Positions 10,450 through 21,088 of a DNA stretch of 64,000 bases are shown one piece after another. A model generated the notes under the pieces. The model had not been told where the DNA came from, did not search any database, and was given only the letters and a program-made list of their open reading frames with translations. Origin of the DNA: Pantoea sp. IMH. GTDB lineage: Bacteria; Pseudomonadota; Gammaproteobacteria; Enterobacterales; Enterobacteriaceae. The position numbers and the translations under genes were made by a program. Every line of letters starts with the position of its first letter. Within the stretch, counting starts at the first letter, position 1. The DNA is taken from contig NZ_JFGT01000006.1 in NCBI RefSeq assembly GCF_000599885.1, positions 496,001 to 560,000 of the forward strand. The letters are read 5' to 3'.

Positions 10450-10872
10450 ATGGCAACGTTGCCAGATAAAGAGAAACTGGTTCGCAATTTTACGCGTTGC
10501 GCGAACTGGGAAGAGAAGTATCTCTACATTATTGAGCTTGGTGCGCTGCTGCCAGCATTACCTGAAGCTGAGCATAAGCCGGAAAACGTCATAGCCGGTT
10601 GCCAGAGTCAGGTCTGGATCCTGATGAAACAGGATGAGAACGCCCAGGTTATCCTGCATGGCGACAGCGATGCAGCCATCGTGAAAGGTCTGATTGCGGT
10701 GGTCTTCATTCTCTATCAAAAAATGACGCCGGCCGAAATCCTGGATTTTGACGTGCGCCCCTGGTTTGAACAGCTGGCGCTGGCTCAGCACCTTACCCCA
10801 TCCCGCTCTCAGGGTCTGGAAGCGATGATCCGCGCGATTCGCCTTAAAGCACAGACGCTGACCGCCGGCTGA
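10450..10872 (+). CDS. sufE: Sulfur acceptor SufE
   Basis: A 140-residue protein that accepts persulfide sulfur from SufS Cys364 and hands it to SufB. The acceptor is Cys51 in [10 protein letters not shown]. The conserved segments [15 protein letters not shown] and [18 protein letters not shown] are intact. It is the last gene of the suf operon and is followed by a hairpin terminator. Confidence 0.97.
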   Translation: MATLPDKEKLVRNFTRCANWEEKYLYIIELGALLPALPEAEHKPENVIAGCQSQVWILMKQDENAQVILHGDSDAAIVKGLIAVVFILYQKMTPAEILDFDVRPWFEQLALAQHLTPSRSQGLEAMIRAIRLKAQTLTAG

Positions 10873-10896
10873 GTTGCTGCTAAACTGTCCCGACAG

Positions 10897-10928
10897 ACCT
10901 CCCGCTTCGCCGGTGGGAGGTATTTTAT
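10897..10928 (+). terminator. suf operon terminator
   Basis: ACCTCCC pairs with GGGAGGT around an 11-base loop, followed by the T-rich ATTTTATT, 24 bp after the sufE stop and before ldtE. Confidence 0.75.
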
Positions 10929-10947
10929 TCGTTATCGGGAAATCCGC

Positions 10948-11952
10948 ATGAAACCTGGCTTAGCCACCGCTGCCTTTCTGTTACTGCTCACCTTTTCCTG
11001 TAGCGCCAGCGCAACAGAATATCCTTTGCCGCCAGAAAATAGCCGTCTGATTGGCGAAAATATTACTTATACCGTTCCGGCCGATGGTCGATCGCTGGAA
11101 GCGATTGCCGCATCACATAAAACCGGCCTGCTGAGTATGCTTGAAGCGAACCCGGGTACGGACCCATGGCTACCCACCGCCGGTAAGGTACTGACCATAC
11201 CTACACAGATGCTGCTGCCGGATACCAGGCGCGAAGGTATCGTGGTGAATGTCGCCGAGCTGCGGCTTTACTATTACCCGAAAGATGAAAATAAAGTGAT
11301 TGTCTATCCTATCGGCATTGGCCAGCTTGGTGCGAACACGCCAGCGATGGTTACCCGCATCAGCCAGAAAATCCCTAACCCTACCTGGACGCCAACGCCA
11401 AATATCCGCAAACGCTACGCGGCAGAAGGCAAAACCCTGCCAGTGACGGTGCCTGCGGGGCCGGAAAACCCGATGGGCCTGTTTGCGATGCGACTGGCTT
11501 ATGGGAAAGGGCACTATCTGATCCACGGAACCAATGCCGACTTTGGCATCGGTATGCGTGTCAGCAGCGGCTGCATTCGTTTGCGGCCAGATGATATTGA
11601 GGCGCTGTTTAACAGCGTGCCGGAAGGGACACGCGTGCAGATCATCAATCAGCCAGTGAAATATGCGCAGGAGCCTGATGGGAAACGTTATATAGAGGTT
11701 CATCAGCCACTTTCACGCAATGAAAAAGACGACCCGCAAACCATGCCAATCGTACTGGCCCCTGCTGCGAAGAAATTTATCGGCAGTGAGTTAAGCGATC
11801 GGGACATGATTAAAGAAGCGATGACGCGCCGCGCAGGTATGCCCGTACTGGTCAATCAAGGTGAAGTGGCCAATGAAACCCTGATGCATAGCCAGATCTC
11901 TGGTCAGGCAAGCCCTGAGGGCGTAAAGAGTGAGGCTGGTAGTCAGGGGTAG
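10948..11952 (+). CDS. ldtE: L,D-transpeptidase LdtE (YkuD domain)
   Basis: A periplasmic enzyme of 334 residues, the same length as E. coli LdtE/YnhG. It forms 3-3 (DAP-DAP) cross-links in peptidoglycan. A signal peptide covers about residues 1-23 (hydrophobic AAFLLLLTFSCSASA). A LysM-like stretch follows near residues 38-87, then the YkuD domain from about 97. The catalytic motif is HGT (His193) plus SSGCIRL with nucleophile Cys209. The gene lies between suf and lpp as in E. coli and has a short leader after the suf terminator. Confidence 0.95.
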   Translation: MKPGLATAAFLLLLTFSCSASATEYPLPPENSRLIGENITYTVPADGRSLEAIAASHKTGLLSMLEANPGTDPWLPTAGKVLTIPTQMLLPDTRREGIVVNVAELRLYYYPKDENKVIVYPIGIGQLGANTPAMVTRISQKIPNPTWTPTPNIRKRYAAEGKTLPVTVPAGPENPMGLFAMRLAYGKGHYLIHGTNADFGIGMRVSSGCIRLRPDDIEALFNSVPEGTRVQIINQPVKYAQEPDGKRYIEVHQPLSRNEKDDPQTMPIVLAPAAKKFIGSELSDRDMIKEAMTRRAGMPVLVNQGEVANETLMHSQISGQASPEGVKSEAGSQG

Positions 11953-12085
11953 CTGATGTGACAGCGAGGCTTAACATGGATTCTGCGGCGTCTGGGGGCG
12001 CCTGTAAAACGGAGGGCGTACTGGCTCAGGCCTGATAAGAAAAAACAGCAATCTGGTAGTTGCTGCATATGGCGAAATAAGGCCA

Positions 12086-12116
12086 AAAAAAATGGCGCAC
12101 ACTGTGCGCCATTTTC
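12086..12116 (-). terminator. lpp terminator
   Basis: On the minus strand, AAAATGGCGCACA pairs with TGTGCGCCATTTT across a very short loop and is followed by a run of eight T. It lies 14 bp after the lpp stop, as expected for the highly expressed lpp transcript. Confidence 0.92.
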
Positions 12117-12129
12117 ATTACCAGAACTC

Positions 12130-12369
<240 letters not shown>

Positions 12370-12410
12370 TTATACCCTCTAGATTAAGTTAATCTCCATG
12401 TAGCCTTACA

Positions 12411-12440
12411 AGTATTACACAAAGTTTTTTCTAATGAGAA
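12411..12440 (-). promoter_or_regulatory. lpp: lpp promoter
   Basis: On the minus strand the sequence AAAAACTTTGTGTAATACTT is conserved with the E. coli lpp promoter; the -10 AATACT is at 12411-12416. An A/T-rich region upstream probably acts as an UP-like element. Confidence 0.65.
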
Positions 12441-12621
12441 TAAATTTTTGATGAGAAAGTGCTTAATTTTGATCGTTCGCTCAAAGAAGCATCGTAATTT
12501 TAATTACTGACAAAAAATTTAGCGAAAACAGTGAATTTTAATCGGACGCGTCTTTTGTTAAACCACAATTACATCGTTATTTTCGATTGGCAGTTTTTTG
12601 AAAAGCTATTATGCAAAGCAT

Positions 12622-12650
12622 AAAAAAAACGCCCCGAAGGGCGCTTTTTA
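12622..12650 (-). terminator. pykF terminator
   Basis: On the minus strand CGCCC and GGGCG pair around TTCG, preceded by A-rich and followed by eight T (positions 12622-12629 as A on the plus strand). It lies about 25 bp after the pykF stop. Confidence 0.9.
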
Positions 12651-12672
12651 AATAGCTTGACGTAACGTTTAA

Positions 12673-14085
12673 TTACAGTACGTGAACGGAAGCCGTATTG
12701 GTCGTCCCGCTTGGTACCAGCGCACCAGATACCATTACCACCACGTCGCCTTTCTGACCGTAGCCACTCGCAACCGCCGCTTCTTTACCGATACGGTAAA
12801 AATCATCGGTAGAGGCGATCTCTTTCACCACAGAAGTGATGATCCCTTTGCTCAGGATAAGCTGACGGGCTGTCTGCTCATTCGTGGTCAGCGCCAGGAT
12901 AATGGCATTAGGGAAGTATTTGCGTACTGATTTCGCAGATTTGCCACCTTCAGTCGCGACCACAATGATCGGCGCCTCAAGATTTTGCGCGGTCTCAACC
13001 GCACCACGGCAGACGGCCTCGGTGATGCGCATTTTGCGGTTATCGTGCTGGCTGTCGATACGGCTCTTCATCACGCGATCGGTACGCTCGCAGATCGTTG
13101 CCATGATCGAAACGGATTCCAGAGGATATTTCCCTTTTGCACTCTCGCCGGAAAGCATGACTGCATCCGTTCCGTCCAGAATAGCATTCGCCACGTCGCC
13201 GGCTTCTGCACGGGTAGGGCGGGGGTTTTTGATCATGGAATCGAGCATCTGCGTAGCAGTGATCACAACTTTGCGCGCACGGTTACACTTTTTGATCATC
13301 ATCTTCTGCGCGAAGATAACTTCTTCTACCGGGATCTCAACGCCCAAGTCGCCACGTGCCACCATGATACCGTCGGAAGCGTCCAGAATTTCGTCAAAGT
13401 TATTCAGACCTTCCTGGTTCTCAATCTTGGAGATGATCTGAATGTGTTCGCCGCCGTGCTGCTTCAGATGCTCACGGATCTCCAGCACGTCTGAACGTTT
13501 ACGGATAAACGAGGCCGCAACGAAGTCGACACCTTGTTCACAACCAAAAATAAGGTCGCGTTTGTCTTTTTCCGCCAGCGCGGGCAGCTGGATAGAAACA
13601 CCGGGCAGGTTAACGCCTTTGTTCTCACCGAGGTCGCCGTTGTTCAGCACTTTACACACAACGGTATTTTCGGTGACTTCAGTCACTTCCATACCGATCA
13701 GGCCATCGTCTACCAGCACGGTGTTGCCAATTTTCAGGTCGGAGGTGAAACCCTCGTAGGTGACAGCAACGCGCTCGCTGTTACCGATGACGGACTGGTC
13801 AGTGCTGAACGTGAATGTCTGGCCCGCTTTCAGCGAAACATCGTTACCGCCTTCCAGCTTCATCGTGCGGATTTCCGGACCTTTGGTATCCAGCAGAATG
13901 GCCGCTTGATGGCCACTTTTATTCATAACCGCACGCAGATTCGCGATGCGTTTGCCATGCTCTTCATAATCACCGTGTGAAAAGTTCAGGCGCATCACGT
14001 TCATGCCTGCATCAAGCAGGTTGGTCAGCATTTCTTCAGATTCGGTTTTTGGGCCGATGGTACAAACAATTTTGGTCTTTTTCAT
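12673..14085 (-). CDS. pykF: Pyruvate kinase I PykF
   Basis: The 470-residue glycolytic enzyme converts PEP and ADP to pyruvate and ATP; the type I enzyme is activated by fructose 1,6-bisphosphate. It matches E. coli PykF in length and nearly throughout, including the start [16 protein letters not shown], the substrate loop [12 protein letters not shown], the active-site region [20 protein letters not shown] and the C-terminal [13 protein letters not shown] Cra-type site lies 225 bp upstream. Confidence 0.98.
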   Translation of the reverse strand: MKKTKIVCTIGPKTESEEMLTNLLDAGMNVMRLNFSHGDYEEHGKRIANLRAVMNKSGHQAAILLDTKGPEIRTMKLEGGNDVSLKAGQTFTFSTDQSVIGNSERVAVTYEGFTSDLKIGNTVLVDDGLIGMEVTEVTENTVVCKVLNNGDLGENKGVNLPGVSIQLPALAEKDKRDLIFGCEQGVDFVAASFIRKRSDVLEIREHLKQHGGEHIQIISKIENQEGLNNFDEILDASDGIMVARGDLGVEIPVEEVIFAQKMMIKKCNRARKVVITATQMLDSMIKNPRPTRAEAGDVANAILDGTDAVMLSGESAKGKYPLESVSIMATICERTDRVMKSRIDSQHDNRKMRITEAVCRGAVETAQNLEAPIIVVATEGGKSAKSVRKYFPNAIILALTTNEQTARQLILSKGIITSVVKEIASTDDFYRIGKEAAVASGYGQKGDVVVMVSGALVPSGTTNTASVHVL

Positions 14086-14704
14086 AACAGATCATCTATT
14101 AAAGTTGTGATGGATAAGAAAAGGAAAATGATGGCAGTCCGGGTAAGACAGCCAGCAGAAATTTTTTCGTTAAGAGCATACAGCGGTACAGCTTAAGAAT
14201 AGGAGATGGTAGAAAAGCGTGCAGAGGAAGTTGAATCGCGGCTTCAGCGCGCGTGCGCAAAAGTAGGGCGCAGCAAACTACTGTTTTTAATAAAGGGTCT
14301 ACCATGCGCTGAAACCATTCAGGTGAAACAACGTTTTATATTATAGACGCTAAGTATACGAAAACCAATAAAAAAGCGTGAGTTGCGTAACGGAAGCTTG
14401 CGCCAGGTCAGGTTAATGCGCAAAAAAGCGGGTAGAACCTTTTCAGATTATACGCAGACAAACGGCGGTCGCCGATGGACGTCAGGATACTCAGCATAAC
14501 AGGTGAGGGCAGCAGCCGGAGTGGTTCAGCGAAAGGGAAATATGCAACCAGACAATAAGTAACGTAAACGCTAACGACACAAACTGATAATGCGATGTAC
14601 AACAACAATGATGTGCGTCAGGAGGCGTTCAGGCAGGCAAACAGAAGGTAACGACCGGAAGTCAAAAAAAGCGTAAAGGGGAAGCAAAGCGTGCAATCAG
14701 GCGA
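14086..14704. other. pykF upstream region to the tRNA cluster
   Basis: This 619-bp stretch holds the long pykF leader and the Cra site. From 14345 to 14704, the region downstream of the tRNA transcript, I see no gene, no clear terminator and no recognised RNA. Confidence 0.5.
14310..14321. promoter_or_regulatory. Cra (FruR) binding site upstream of pykF
   Basis: On the minus strand TGAATGGTTTCA fits the Cra core TGAATCGTTTCA at 11 of 12 positions. It sits about 225 bp before the pykF ATG, comparable to the position of the Cra site at the E. coli pykF promoter, where Cra represses. Confidence 0.75.
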
Positions 14705-14781
14705 TGGTGCGTTCTAGAGGACTCGAACCTCCGACCCCCACCATGTCAAGGTGGTGCTCTAACCAACTGAGCTAAGAACGC
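14705..14781 (-). tRNA. tRNA-Val (GAC), copy 3
   Basis: A 77-base cloverleaf including an encoded CCA. On the minus strand it starts GCGTTCTTAGCTCAGTTGG and has anticodon GAC in CCTTGACATGG. The acceptor stem GCGTTCT/AGAACGC is fully paired. It is the last of three tandem copies. Confidence 0.97.
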
Positions 14782-14788
14782 AAAAGAA

Positions 14789-14865
14789 TGGTGCGTCCGA
14801 GTGGACTCGAACCACCGACCCCCACCATGTCAAGGTGGTGCTCTAACCAACTGAGCTACGGACGC
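14789..14865 (-). tRNA. tRNA-Val (GAC), copy 2
   Basis: A 77-base cloverleaf with encoded CCA and anticodon GAC. The acceptor stem is GCGTCCG/CGGACGC, and the T-arm differs from copies 1 and 3 by compensating changes. The anticodon and D arms are identical to the neighbours. Confidence 0.97.
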
Positions 14866-14869
14866 ACTG

Positions 14870-14946
14870 TGGTGCGTTCTAGAGGACTCGAACCTCCGAC
14901 CCCCACCATGTCAAGGTGGTGCTCTAACCAACTGAGCTAAGAACGC
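14870..14946 (-). tRNA. tRNA-Val (GAC), copy 1
   Basis: This is the promoter-proximal copy, 77 bases with encoded CCA and anticodon GAC. It is identical to copy 3 over the whole tRNA. The three genes are 4 and 7 bases apart and surely form one transcript. E. coli has two tRNA-Val(GAC) genes (valV, valW) at this position. Confidence 0.97.
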
Positions 14947-14977
14947 GCCGATGCTGTCTTGGTGACAGCGGGGACGA

Positions 14978-15006
14978 ATATTAACGACAGCGCCATCACC
15001 TGGCAA
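14978..15006 (-). promoter_or_regulatory. Promoter of the tRNA-Val operon
   Basis: On the minus strand TTGCCA and TAATAT are separated by exactly 17 bases and followed by a G/C-rich discriminator (TCGTCCCCGC). This is the pattern of a strong, stringently controlled stable-RNA promoter. The first tRNA starts about 31 bases after the -10. Confidence 0.8.
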
Positions 15007-15095
15007 GCGGAAATCCGCTTTTTTCTGCGTGACTGCTGCTACCTTGTGCGAAGCGCAGCAATTTTAAACACGCAGAGGGCAAAAGCGCCGTAAAA

Positions 15096-16469
15096 TTAAT
15101 GCGCTGAGCGGGACAAAATGGCTTCAGCAGGCTGCCGCTGAAGACGGATAATCCGCCATACCATCATCACAGCGGCAGAGGTCAGACCGATAATAAAGCC
15201 GGTCCAGAACCCCGCAGGCCCCATCGGAGCCACGACCCAGTCGGTCAGCGCGAGGATATAACCGCTTGGCAGACCCAGCACCCAATAGGCAACGAAAGTA
15301 ATAAAGAATATCGATCTGGTATCTTTATATCCGCGCAGGATGCCGCTGCCAATCACCTGAATCGCATCGGAAAACTGATAAATGGCTGCCAGTAGCATCA
15401 GCTGGGCGGCAAGCGTGACAACTTCCGGATTATCGTTATAGAGCAGGGCGATCTGCTCGCGGAAAATTACCGTCAGCAGCGCCGTCATCATCGCCATCGT
15501 CACACCGACCGCCTGCGCACTCCACGCTGCCACCTTAGCGGCTTCGGGCGACCCCTGGCCGAGGCGGAAACCTACCCGGATGGTGGTAGCGACGCCCAGC
15601 GACAGCGGCAGAACAAACATTAGCGAACTGAAGTTCAGCGCAATCTGGTGGCCGGCAACGTTAACGATCCCCATAGGCGAAACCAGCAGAGCCACCACCG
15701 CAAACAGCGTGACTTCGAAAAAGAGCGCCAGCGCAACCGGCAATCCCAGCGTGAATAGCCGCCAGAGCACTTTGCGATCCGGCGGGCTGAAGCGTACCGG
15801 CAGGCGGATATCACGCATTGAGCGCGCCCGGCTGACCCAGTAACGCATGGCGATAAACATCACCCAGTAGACGGTTGCGGTCGCCACACCACAGCCAACG
15901 CCGCCCAGCGCGGGCATACCGAAATGGCCGTAAATAAAGATATAGTTAACCGGAATATTGACCAGCAGGCCGATAAACCCCATCACCATACCCGGCTTGG
16001 TTTTTGATAATCCTTCACACTGATTGCGGGCAACCTGGAAAAAAAGGTAGCCCGGCGCTCCCCACAGCAGCGCGTGAAGGTAGCCTTCTGCCTTACTGGC
16101 CAGAACGGGATCGACGTTTTGCATGGAATTGATGACGTAGCCGGCGTTATACAAAACGATCATGATCAGCAGCGAAGAGAACGCCGCCAGCCAGTAGGCC
16201 TGACGGACCTGCCAGGCAACGCGATCCCGTCGTCCGGAGCCATTATATTGCGCAACGACTGGCGTCAGAGAGAGAAGCAGACCGTGGCCAAAGAGAATTG
16301 CCGGCAGCCAGATGGACGTGCCCACCGCCACGGCCGCCATATCGGTGGCGCTGACCGAGCCGGCCATAATTGTATCAACAAAGCCCATGGCCGTTTGCGC
16401 AACCTGCGCCAGGATCACCGGAATCGCCAACGCCAGCAGCTGGCGGGCTTCTGTAAGGTACTTCTGCAC
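15096..16469 (-). CDS. mdtK: MATE-family multidrug efflux pump MdtK
   Basis: A 457-residue inner-membrane antiporter, identical in length to E. coli MdtK/NorM, with twelve hydrophobic segments in two homologous halves. It exports cationic drugs and dyes in exchange for sodium or protons. Family motifs are clear, including [19 protein letters not shown] at the N-terminus and [14 protein letters not shown] near the end. It is divergent from ribC, with a 227-bp gap in which I see no further gene. Confidence 0.96.
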   Translation of the reverse strand: MQKYLTEARQLLALAIPVILAQVAQTAMGFVDTIMAGSVSATDMAAVAVGTSIWLPAILFGHGLLLSLTPVVAQYNGSGRRDRVAWQVRQAYWLAAFSSLLIMIVLYNAGYVINSMQNVDPVLASKAEGYLHALLWGAPGYLFFQVARNQCEGLSKTKPGMVMGFIGLLVNIPVNYIFIYGHFGMPALGGVGCGVATATVYWVMFIAMRYWVSRARSMRDIRLPVRFSPPDRKVLWRLFTLGLPVALALFFEVTLFAVVALLVSPMGIVNVAGHQIALNFSSLMFVLPLSLGVATTIRVGFRLGQGSPEAAKVAAWSAQAVGVTMAMMTALLTVIFREQIALLYNDNPEVVTLAAQLMLLAAIYQFSDAIQVIGSGILRGYKDTRSIFFITFVAYWVLGLPSGYILALTDWVVAPMGPAGFWTGFIIGLTSAAVMMVWRIIRLQRQPAEAILSRSAH

Positions 16470-16696
16470 AGATACACCTGTTTATTGTAAATTTAGACAA
16501 GCCTGACGGCGGCGCATACGTAAATCTATGGTCAGGGCGCAGCACAGCAGGTGCTTTAGTGTAACGCCCGCAGGGTAAATAGCTACTTATAAGCGGAAAG
16601 ATTAGCGCATTGTTGAGCTACCGTGCGGGGAGAGTTGGTTTTAAAGGGCAGCCAGGGCAAACTACTGTAAAGAATAAGCTATATGAGGCAACGACT

Positions 16697-17332
16697 ATGT
16701 TTACCGGAATTGTTCAAGGTACGGCTGAGTTACTCGCCATTGAAGAAAAACCGAATTTCCGCACCCACGTTGTCAGGCTGCCGGAAGCGATGTTGCCGGG
16801 ACTGGAACTGGGCGCATCCGTGTCACATAACGGCTGTTGTCTGACGGTCACAGAAGTGAATGGCGACAGAGTCAGTTTCGATCTGGTAAAGGAAACGCTG
16901 CGCATCACTAATCTGGGTGAGCTGAAGGTAGGTGATACCCTTAACGTGGAGCGCGCGGCGAAGTTCAGTGATGAAATTGGCGGGCATCTTATGTCGGGCC
17001 ACATTATGACCACGGCTGAAATCGTTAAAATCATCGCTTCGGAAAATAACCGCGAAATCTGGTTCCGGCCAAAAGATACGCTGCAGATGAAATATATCCT
17101 GCATAAAGGCTATGTTGGCATCGATGGCATCAGTCTGACGGTAGGGGAAGTCACCAGAACGAAATTTTGCGTGCATCTTATCCCTGAAACCCTGGCGAGG
17201 ACCACGCTGGGCGCTAAACGCCTTGGTGATAATGTGAATATTGAGATCGATCCTCACACCCAGGCGATTGTCGATACCGTCGAGCGCGTACTTGCTCAGC
17301 GCGAGGCTACCGTAGAGACGCTTCGTCCGTAA
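16697..17332 (+). CDS. ribC: Riboflavin synthase
   Basis: A 211-residue enzyme that dismutates two 6,7-dimethyl-8-ribityllumazine to riboflavin. It has the two lumazine-binding repeats: [13 protein letters not shown] opens the first, and [13 protein letters not shown] marks the second. The start at 16697 gives the invariant MFTGIVQ N-terminus; the open frame continues 29 codons upstream without family similarity. It ends at a shared bidirectional terminator with cfa. The same gene is called ribE in some annotations. Confidence 0.97.
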   Translation: MFTGIVQGTAELLAIEEKPNFRTHVVRLPEAMLPGLELGASVSHNGCCLTVTEVNGDRVSFDLVKETLRITNLGELKVGDTLNVERAAKFSDEIGGHLMSGHIMTTAEIVKIIASENNREIWFRPKDTLQMKYILHKGYVGIDGISLTVGEVTRTKFCVHLIPETLARTTLGAKRLGDNVNIEIDPHTQAIVDTVERVLAQREATVETLRP

Positions 17333-17335
17333 ACG

Positions 17336-17362
17336 AAAAGGGCCGGAAATCCGGCCCTTTAA
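17336..17362. terminator. Bidirectional terminator between ribC and cfa
   Basis: AAAGGGCCGGA and TCCGGCCCTTT form an 11-bp perfect stem with a 2-base centre; T-runs are present on both strands. The two genes converge here. Confidence 0.92.
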
Positions 17363-17384
17363 TCGGCTACAAAACTGGCGCCAC

Positions 17385-18533
17385 CTAGCGGGGGACGCGA
17401 AGCCCGCCCTCAACGCCATGAGAAAAGAGCACCTGCCAGAGTTGAATATCCCTGGCGCGGAATGCACCGGCGCAGGCATTCAGATAATAGGTGAACATCC
17501 TTTTAAAACGCTCACCATAGGCTTCCGCCAGCCCGGGCCAGGCAGCAAGAAAACGTTGATACCACGCCATCAGCGTTAAATCATAATCCTGACCAAAATT
17601 ATGCCAGTCTTCCATCACAAAATAGGGTTCGTGTGCATCCGCAATATGACGAACGGAAGGCAGGCAGCCGTTGGGGAAAATGTATCTATTGATCCAGGCA
17701 TCCACGCTTTCGTCCGTTTTATTCGCACCGATAGTGTGCAGAAGAAACAGGCCGTCAGGTTTCAGGTTGCGGTTAACAACCTCGAAGTAGGTCGCGTAAT
17801 TTTTGGGACCGACGTGTTCAAACATGCCAACTGAAACGATGCGGTCAAATTGCCGATCTAAATCGCGGTAGTCCTGAAGTAAAATCGTGACGTCCAGGCC
17901 TTCGCAGCGCTGCTGAGCCATTTTCTGCTGCTCTGCAGAAATGGTGACGCCGCTGACTTTCGCACCGTAATGCCGCGCAGCATACTCAGCCAGACCACCC
18001 CAGCCGCAGCCGATATCCAGCAGCGTCATGCCCGGTGCCAGCTGTAACTTTTCGCAAATCAGTTTCAGCTTGGCATCCTGGGCCTGCTCCAGGGTTTTTG
18101 CTTCTTTCCAGTAGCCGCAGGAGTATTGCATATAAGGGTCAAGCATACGGGAGAAAAGATCGTTACCCAGATCGTAATGCTCCCGGCCAACAATCCAGGC
18201 ACGTTTGCGCGACTGCAGATTAGTTAACCGCGCCGCAACGACACGCAGGGTGTCTTTGAAGTGGTGAGGAAGTTCATGATCGAGCCTGGCGGCGAGCACG
18301 CGGTGGAAGAAGATATCCAGCCGTTCGCATTCCCACCAACCGTCCATATAACTTTCACCCAGCCCCAGCGAGCCTTCCTGCAGAACGCGTTTAAAAAAAT
18401 CGGGGTTGGCTACCTGGATATCCCAGGGACGGGAACCACCAACCGTGATGTCAGCTTTGCGCAACATTTCCTGGACAATCTGAAACCAGTGATTCTCTGC
18501 CAGGTTCACTTCTTCTATACACGAGGAACTCAT
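17385..18533 (-). CDS. cfa: Cyclopropane-fatty-acyl-phospholipid synthase
   Basis: A 382-residue SAM-dependent methyltransferase that adds a methylene bridge across unsaturated acyl chains of membrane lipids, usually on entry to stationary phase or under acid stress. Length and sequence match E. coli Cfa from MSSSCIEEVNL to the end. The SAM-binding motif LLDIGCGWGG is at residues 171-180, and the C-terminal active-site region FTYYLNACAGAFRARDIQLWQ is intact. It lies convergent to ribC. Confidence 0.97.
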   Translation of the reverse strand: MSSSCIEEVNLAENHWFQIVQEMLRKADITVGGSRPWDIQVANPDFFKRVLQEGSLGLGESYMDGWWECERLDIFFHRVLAARLDHELPHHFKDTLRVVAARLTNLQSRKRAWIVGREHYDLGNDLFSRMLDPYMQYSCGYWKEAKTLEQAQDAKLKLICEKLQLAPGMTLLDIGCGWGGLAEYAARHYGAKVSGVTISAEQQKMAQQRCEGLDVTILLQDYRDLDRQFDRIVSVGMFEHVGPKNYATYFEVVNRNLKPDGLFLLHTIGANKTDESVDAWINRYIFPNGCLPSVRHIADAHEPYFVMEDWHNFGQDYDLTLMAWYQRFLAAWPGLAEAYGERFKRMFTYYLNACAGAFRARDIQLWQVLFSHGVEGGLRVPR

Positions 18534-18742
18534 AGTCTCTCCATCACCCTGTGTGATTGAAACCTGAGAAAAAGCATAGACAATTTCTGCAGGATTGTGA
18601 GAAGCCGCACGGAATTACCCTACGGCTGATATCCGACGTTACAGAGGTTGCTGTGAAGGCCTGCAGAGTTGCGTAACGAGCGTGACGCAAAGAACGATGT
18701 TGACTGCCCTGTCAGGTCTTAAAAATAAAAGATCGTCTCGTT

Positions 18743-18778
18743 ATTATGCCTGGAGTATATGCTCACCCCAGGCATAAT
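18743..18778. repeat. 11-bp inverted repeat between cfa and ydhC
   Basis: ATTATGCCTGG and CCAGGCATAAT are perfect inverted copies separated by 14 bases, about 45 bp after the ydhC stop. The following minus-strand sequence is only weakly T-rich, so it may be the ydhC terminator or an mRNA-stabilising hairpin; it could also be a protein site in the cfa upstream region. Confidence 0.6.
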
Positions 18779-18822
18779 TCAAAAGCATATTGTTAGGGTG
18801 CTAACTATGCGTACGTTTTTCG

Positions 18823-20007
18823 TTAATGTGCATTTGAACAGGCAACGGCGGGGGCATTTACGCGTTGCAGGAAATAGCCCATTACCGCCAGCAAAACCGT
18901 CGCCAGCATCACCAGTGAGCTGGTCAACAGAGGCGTGGCGATATACGTTGAGATCAGCAGGCTCGCCAGACAGCAGAGGCCGAGCTGCAGCGTATTCTGA
19001 AGTGCTGCCGCTTTGCCGCTGGCCTGCGGAAAGGGCAGCAGGGCGTTTGAGACGACGATAGGGTAGATCGCGCCGTTTGCCAGCGCGATGCCGCAAAACG
19101 GCAGCAGCAGCCCCCAGATTGAGGGTAAGGTTTGCTGGGCCGAAACAAAAAATGCGGCGATGCTGAGGCTGTAGATCGCCAGCAGCCAGGGGAGCAGGGC
19201 TGAGCCTTCACGGCGTTTCAGTAAGGTACGGCAGCCGTAGCCGCCGATCAGGAAAGCCAGCGTCTGCGGAAAGTAGCTCAGGCCAATGCTTCCCGGCGAC
19301 ATTCCCAAAGAGCCAAGAATAAAAGGCGAACCGGTCAGCCAGGCGAAAAAGCTGGCAGAGCAGGCCGCGTAAATAAGCACATTGCCGCTATAGACCGGGG
19401 ACTTTAACAGAGAGATAAAGCCCGTGCTTTTCCCATCTGCTACGCTGGCGGTGGCCCGGCGTCCCTGGGCAAGGAACAGCGTGCAAAACAGCAGGACGAC
19501 TGAAATCATCAGCAGCGCGACAAAAATTGCCCGCCAGCTGAAGTGATTAAGCAGCCATGCGCCCAGTAGCGGAGCCAGCGCTGGCGAAAGCGCCACCAGC
19601 GGCATAATGGTGGCAAAAACTTTATTTGCCTGTGCGGCAGGATAGCGATCCACAACCAGCGCCTGCCAGGTGACCGCAGCGGCGCAAATGCCGATGGCCT
19701 GGATAAACCGGAGTACCAGCAACATGGTCGCATCGGTGATCCACCACATTGCGCCACAGCTAAGCGAAAACAGGCCGAGGCCCATCAACAGAACAGGTTT
19801 ACGTCCAATCCGGTCAGACAAGGGTCCCCAGAACAGCTGCGCACAAGCGAAACCGGCCAGGAACAGGCTGAGGCTGGCACTGATAGCCCCGGCGCCGGTC
19901 TGTAAATCGTGCTGCATCGCGCCAAATGCAGGAAGATACATATCGGTGGCGAGAAAACCCACAATGCTCAGCATTGCAAGATAGAGGGTAAATCCTTTTG
20001 ACGGCAT
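18823..20007 (-). CDS. ydhC: MFS transporter YdhC (Bcr/CflA type)
   Basis: A 394-residue inner-membrane major facilitator protein with about twelve hydrophobic segments and the family motif [14 protein letters not shown] between segments 2 and 3. It matches E. coli YdhC. The start at 20007 ([13 protein letters not shown]) fits the family; the frame is open 43 codons further up without similarity. It is divergent from its probable LysR regulator ydhB. In E. coli it has been linked to purine nucleoside transport; I treat the substrate as uncertain. Confidence 0.93.
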   Translation of the reverse strand: MPSKGFTLYLAMLSIVGFLATDMYLPAFGAMQHDLQTGAGAISASLSLFLAGFACAQLFWGPLSDRIGRKPVLLMGLGLFSLSCGAMWWITDATMLLVLRFIQAIGICAAAVTWQALVVDRYPAAQANKVFATIMPLVALSPALAPLLGAWLLNHFSWRAIFVALLMISVVLLFCTLFLAQGRRATASVADGKSTGFISLLKSPVYSGNVLIYAACSASFFAWLTGSPFILGSLGMSPGSIGLSYFPQTLAFLIGGYGCRTLLKRREGSALLPWLLAIYSLSIAAFFVSAQQTLPSIWGLLLPFCGIALANGAIYPIVVSNALLPFPQASGKAAALQNTLQLGLCCLASLLISTYIATPLLTSSLVMLATVLLAVMGYFLQRVNAPAVACSNAH

Positions 20008-20121
20008 GATTGTGCTCTTAAAAAGTGATGAATGAAACGCGGCAGAGTGTAATACCGTGCCAAAGGCGTTGTGAAACGCTAATATTTGCATCCTGACTTC
20101 AAAAAAATTGCAGGCAAATAA

Positions 20122-21033
20122 ATGTGGTCCGAACATTCACTCGAGGTGATTGATGCCGTTGCCAGAACGGGTAGCTTTACCGCCGCGGCCAGCGAGCTTC
20201 ACCGCGTACCTTCTGCGATCAGCTATACCGTCAGGCAAATGGAAACCTGGCTTGCGGTACCGCTGTTTGAACGGCGGCACCGCGAGGTGGTGCTGACCGA
20301 TGCTGGCGCTGTTTTTATTCAGGAAGGCCGGACTGTTATCAAAAAAATGCTTTCCACCCGGCGACAGTGTCAGCAGGTCGCTAACGGCTGGCGCGGGCAA
20401 TTGAATATTGCGGTTGACCGGATTGTGAAGCCCGGCAGAACACGCCAGCTGGTGGTCGATTTTTACCGCCATTTTCCTGACATGGAACTGCATCTCTCAG
20501 AAGAAGTGTTCAATGGCGTCTGGGATGCGCTGGCTGACGGACGTGTGGATGTGGCGATTGGCGCTACTCAGGCTATTCCGGTCGGCGGCCGCTTCGCTTT
20601 TCGTGATATGGGCGCGCTGAACTGGCGATGCGTGGTACAGGCGGGGCATCCGCTGGCGGGTCGGGCGGAAACCCTGAGCGAAGAAGCTATTCGTGAGTGG
20701 CCCTCGCTGGTTCTGGAAGACACCTCACGCGCATTGCCCAAAAGAACGACCTGGACGCTGGATAATCAGCGCAGGCTGGTGGTTCCTGACTGGGAAAGCG
20801 CCTTTGACTGTCTGCGGGCAGGATTGTGCGTGGGTATGGTACCGGGACATCTGGCGCGGCCGCTATTGAAAAGTGGCGTACTGAGTGAAATAACGCTGGC
20901 CGCGGCTTTCCCGGACAGCCCCTGCTGCGTCAGCTGGTCACAACAGCAGCCCACACCAGCGCTGAACTGGCTGCTGGATTACCTGGGAGATTCAGAAACG
21001 CTTAATGGTGAATGGCTGAGCGAGGGAGAATAA
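20122..21033 (+). CDS. ydhB: LysR-type regulator YdhB
   Basis: A 303-residue regulator with an N-terminal winged helix-turn-helix ([24 protein letters not shown]) and a C-terminal substrate-binding domain. It matches E. coli YdhB through the conserved RLVVPDWES and [10 protein letters not shown] segments. It is divergent from ydhC (114-bp gap) and precedes the convergent purR, so it probably regulates ydhC in response to a small ligand. Confidence 0.93.
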   Translation: MWSEHSLEVIDAVARTGSFTAAASELHRVPSAISYTVRQMETWLAVPLFERRHREVVLTDAGAVFIQEGRTVIKKMLSTRRQCQQVANGWRGQLNIAVDRIVKPGRTRQLVVDFYRHFPDMELHLSEEVFNGVWDALADGRVDVAIGATQAIPVGGRFAFRDMGALNWRCVVQAGHPLAGRAETLSEEAIREWPSLVLEDTSRALPKRTTWTLDNQRRLVVPDWESAFDCLRAGLCVGMVPGHLARPLLKSGVLSEITLAAAFPDSPCCVSWSQQQPTPALNWLLDYLGDSETLNGEWLSEGE

Positions 21034-21088
21034 AGCGGCTGCACCCGACAGGCCGGAGAGCGCCGGGATGCGGGGTGCAGACGTGGGC

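Noticed and set aside
12985..13494. Plus-strand frame opposite pykF
   Set aside because: It is a shadow of the highly conserved pykF gene, with no ribosome site or similarity.
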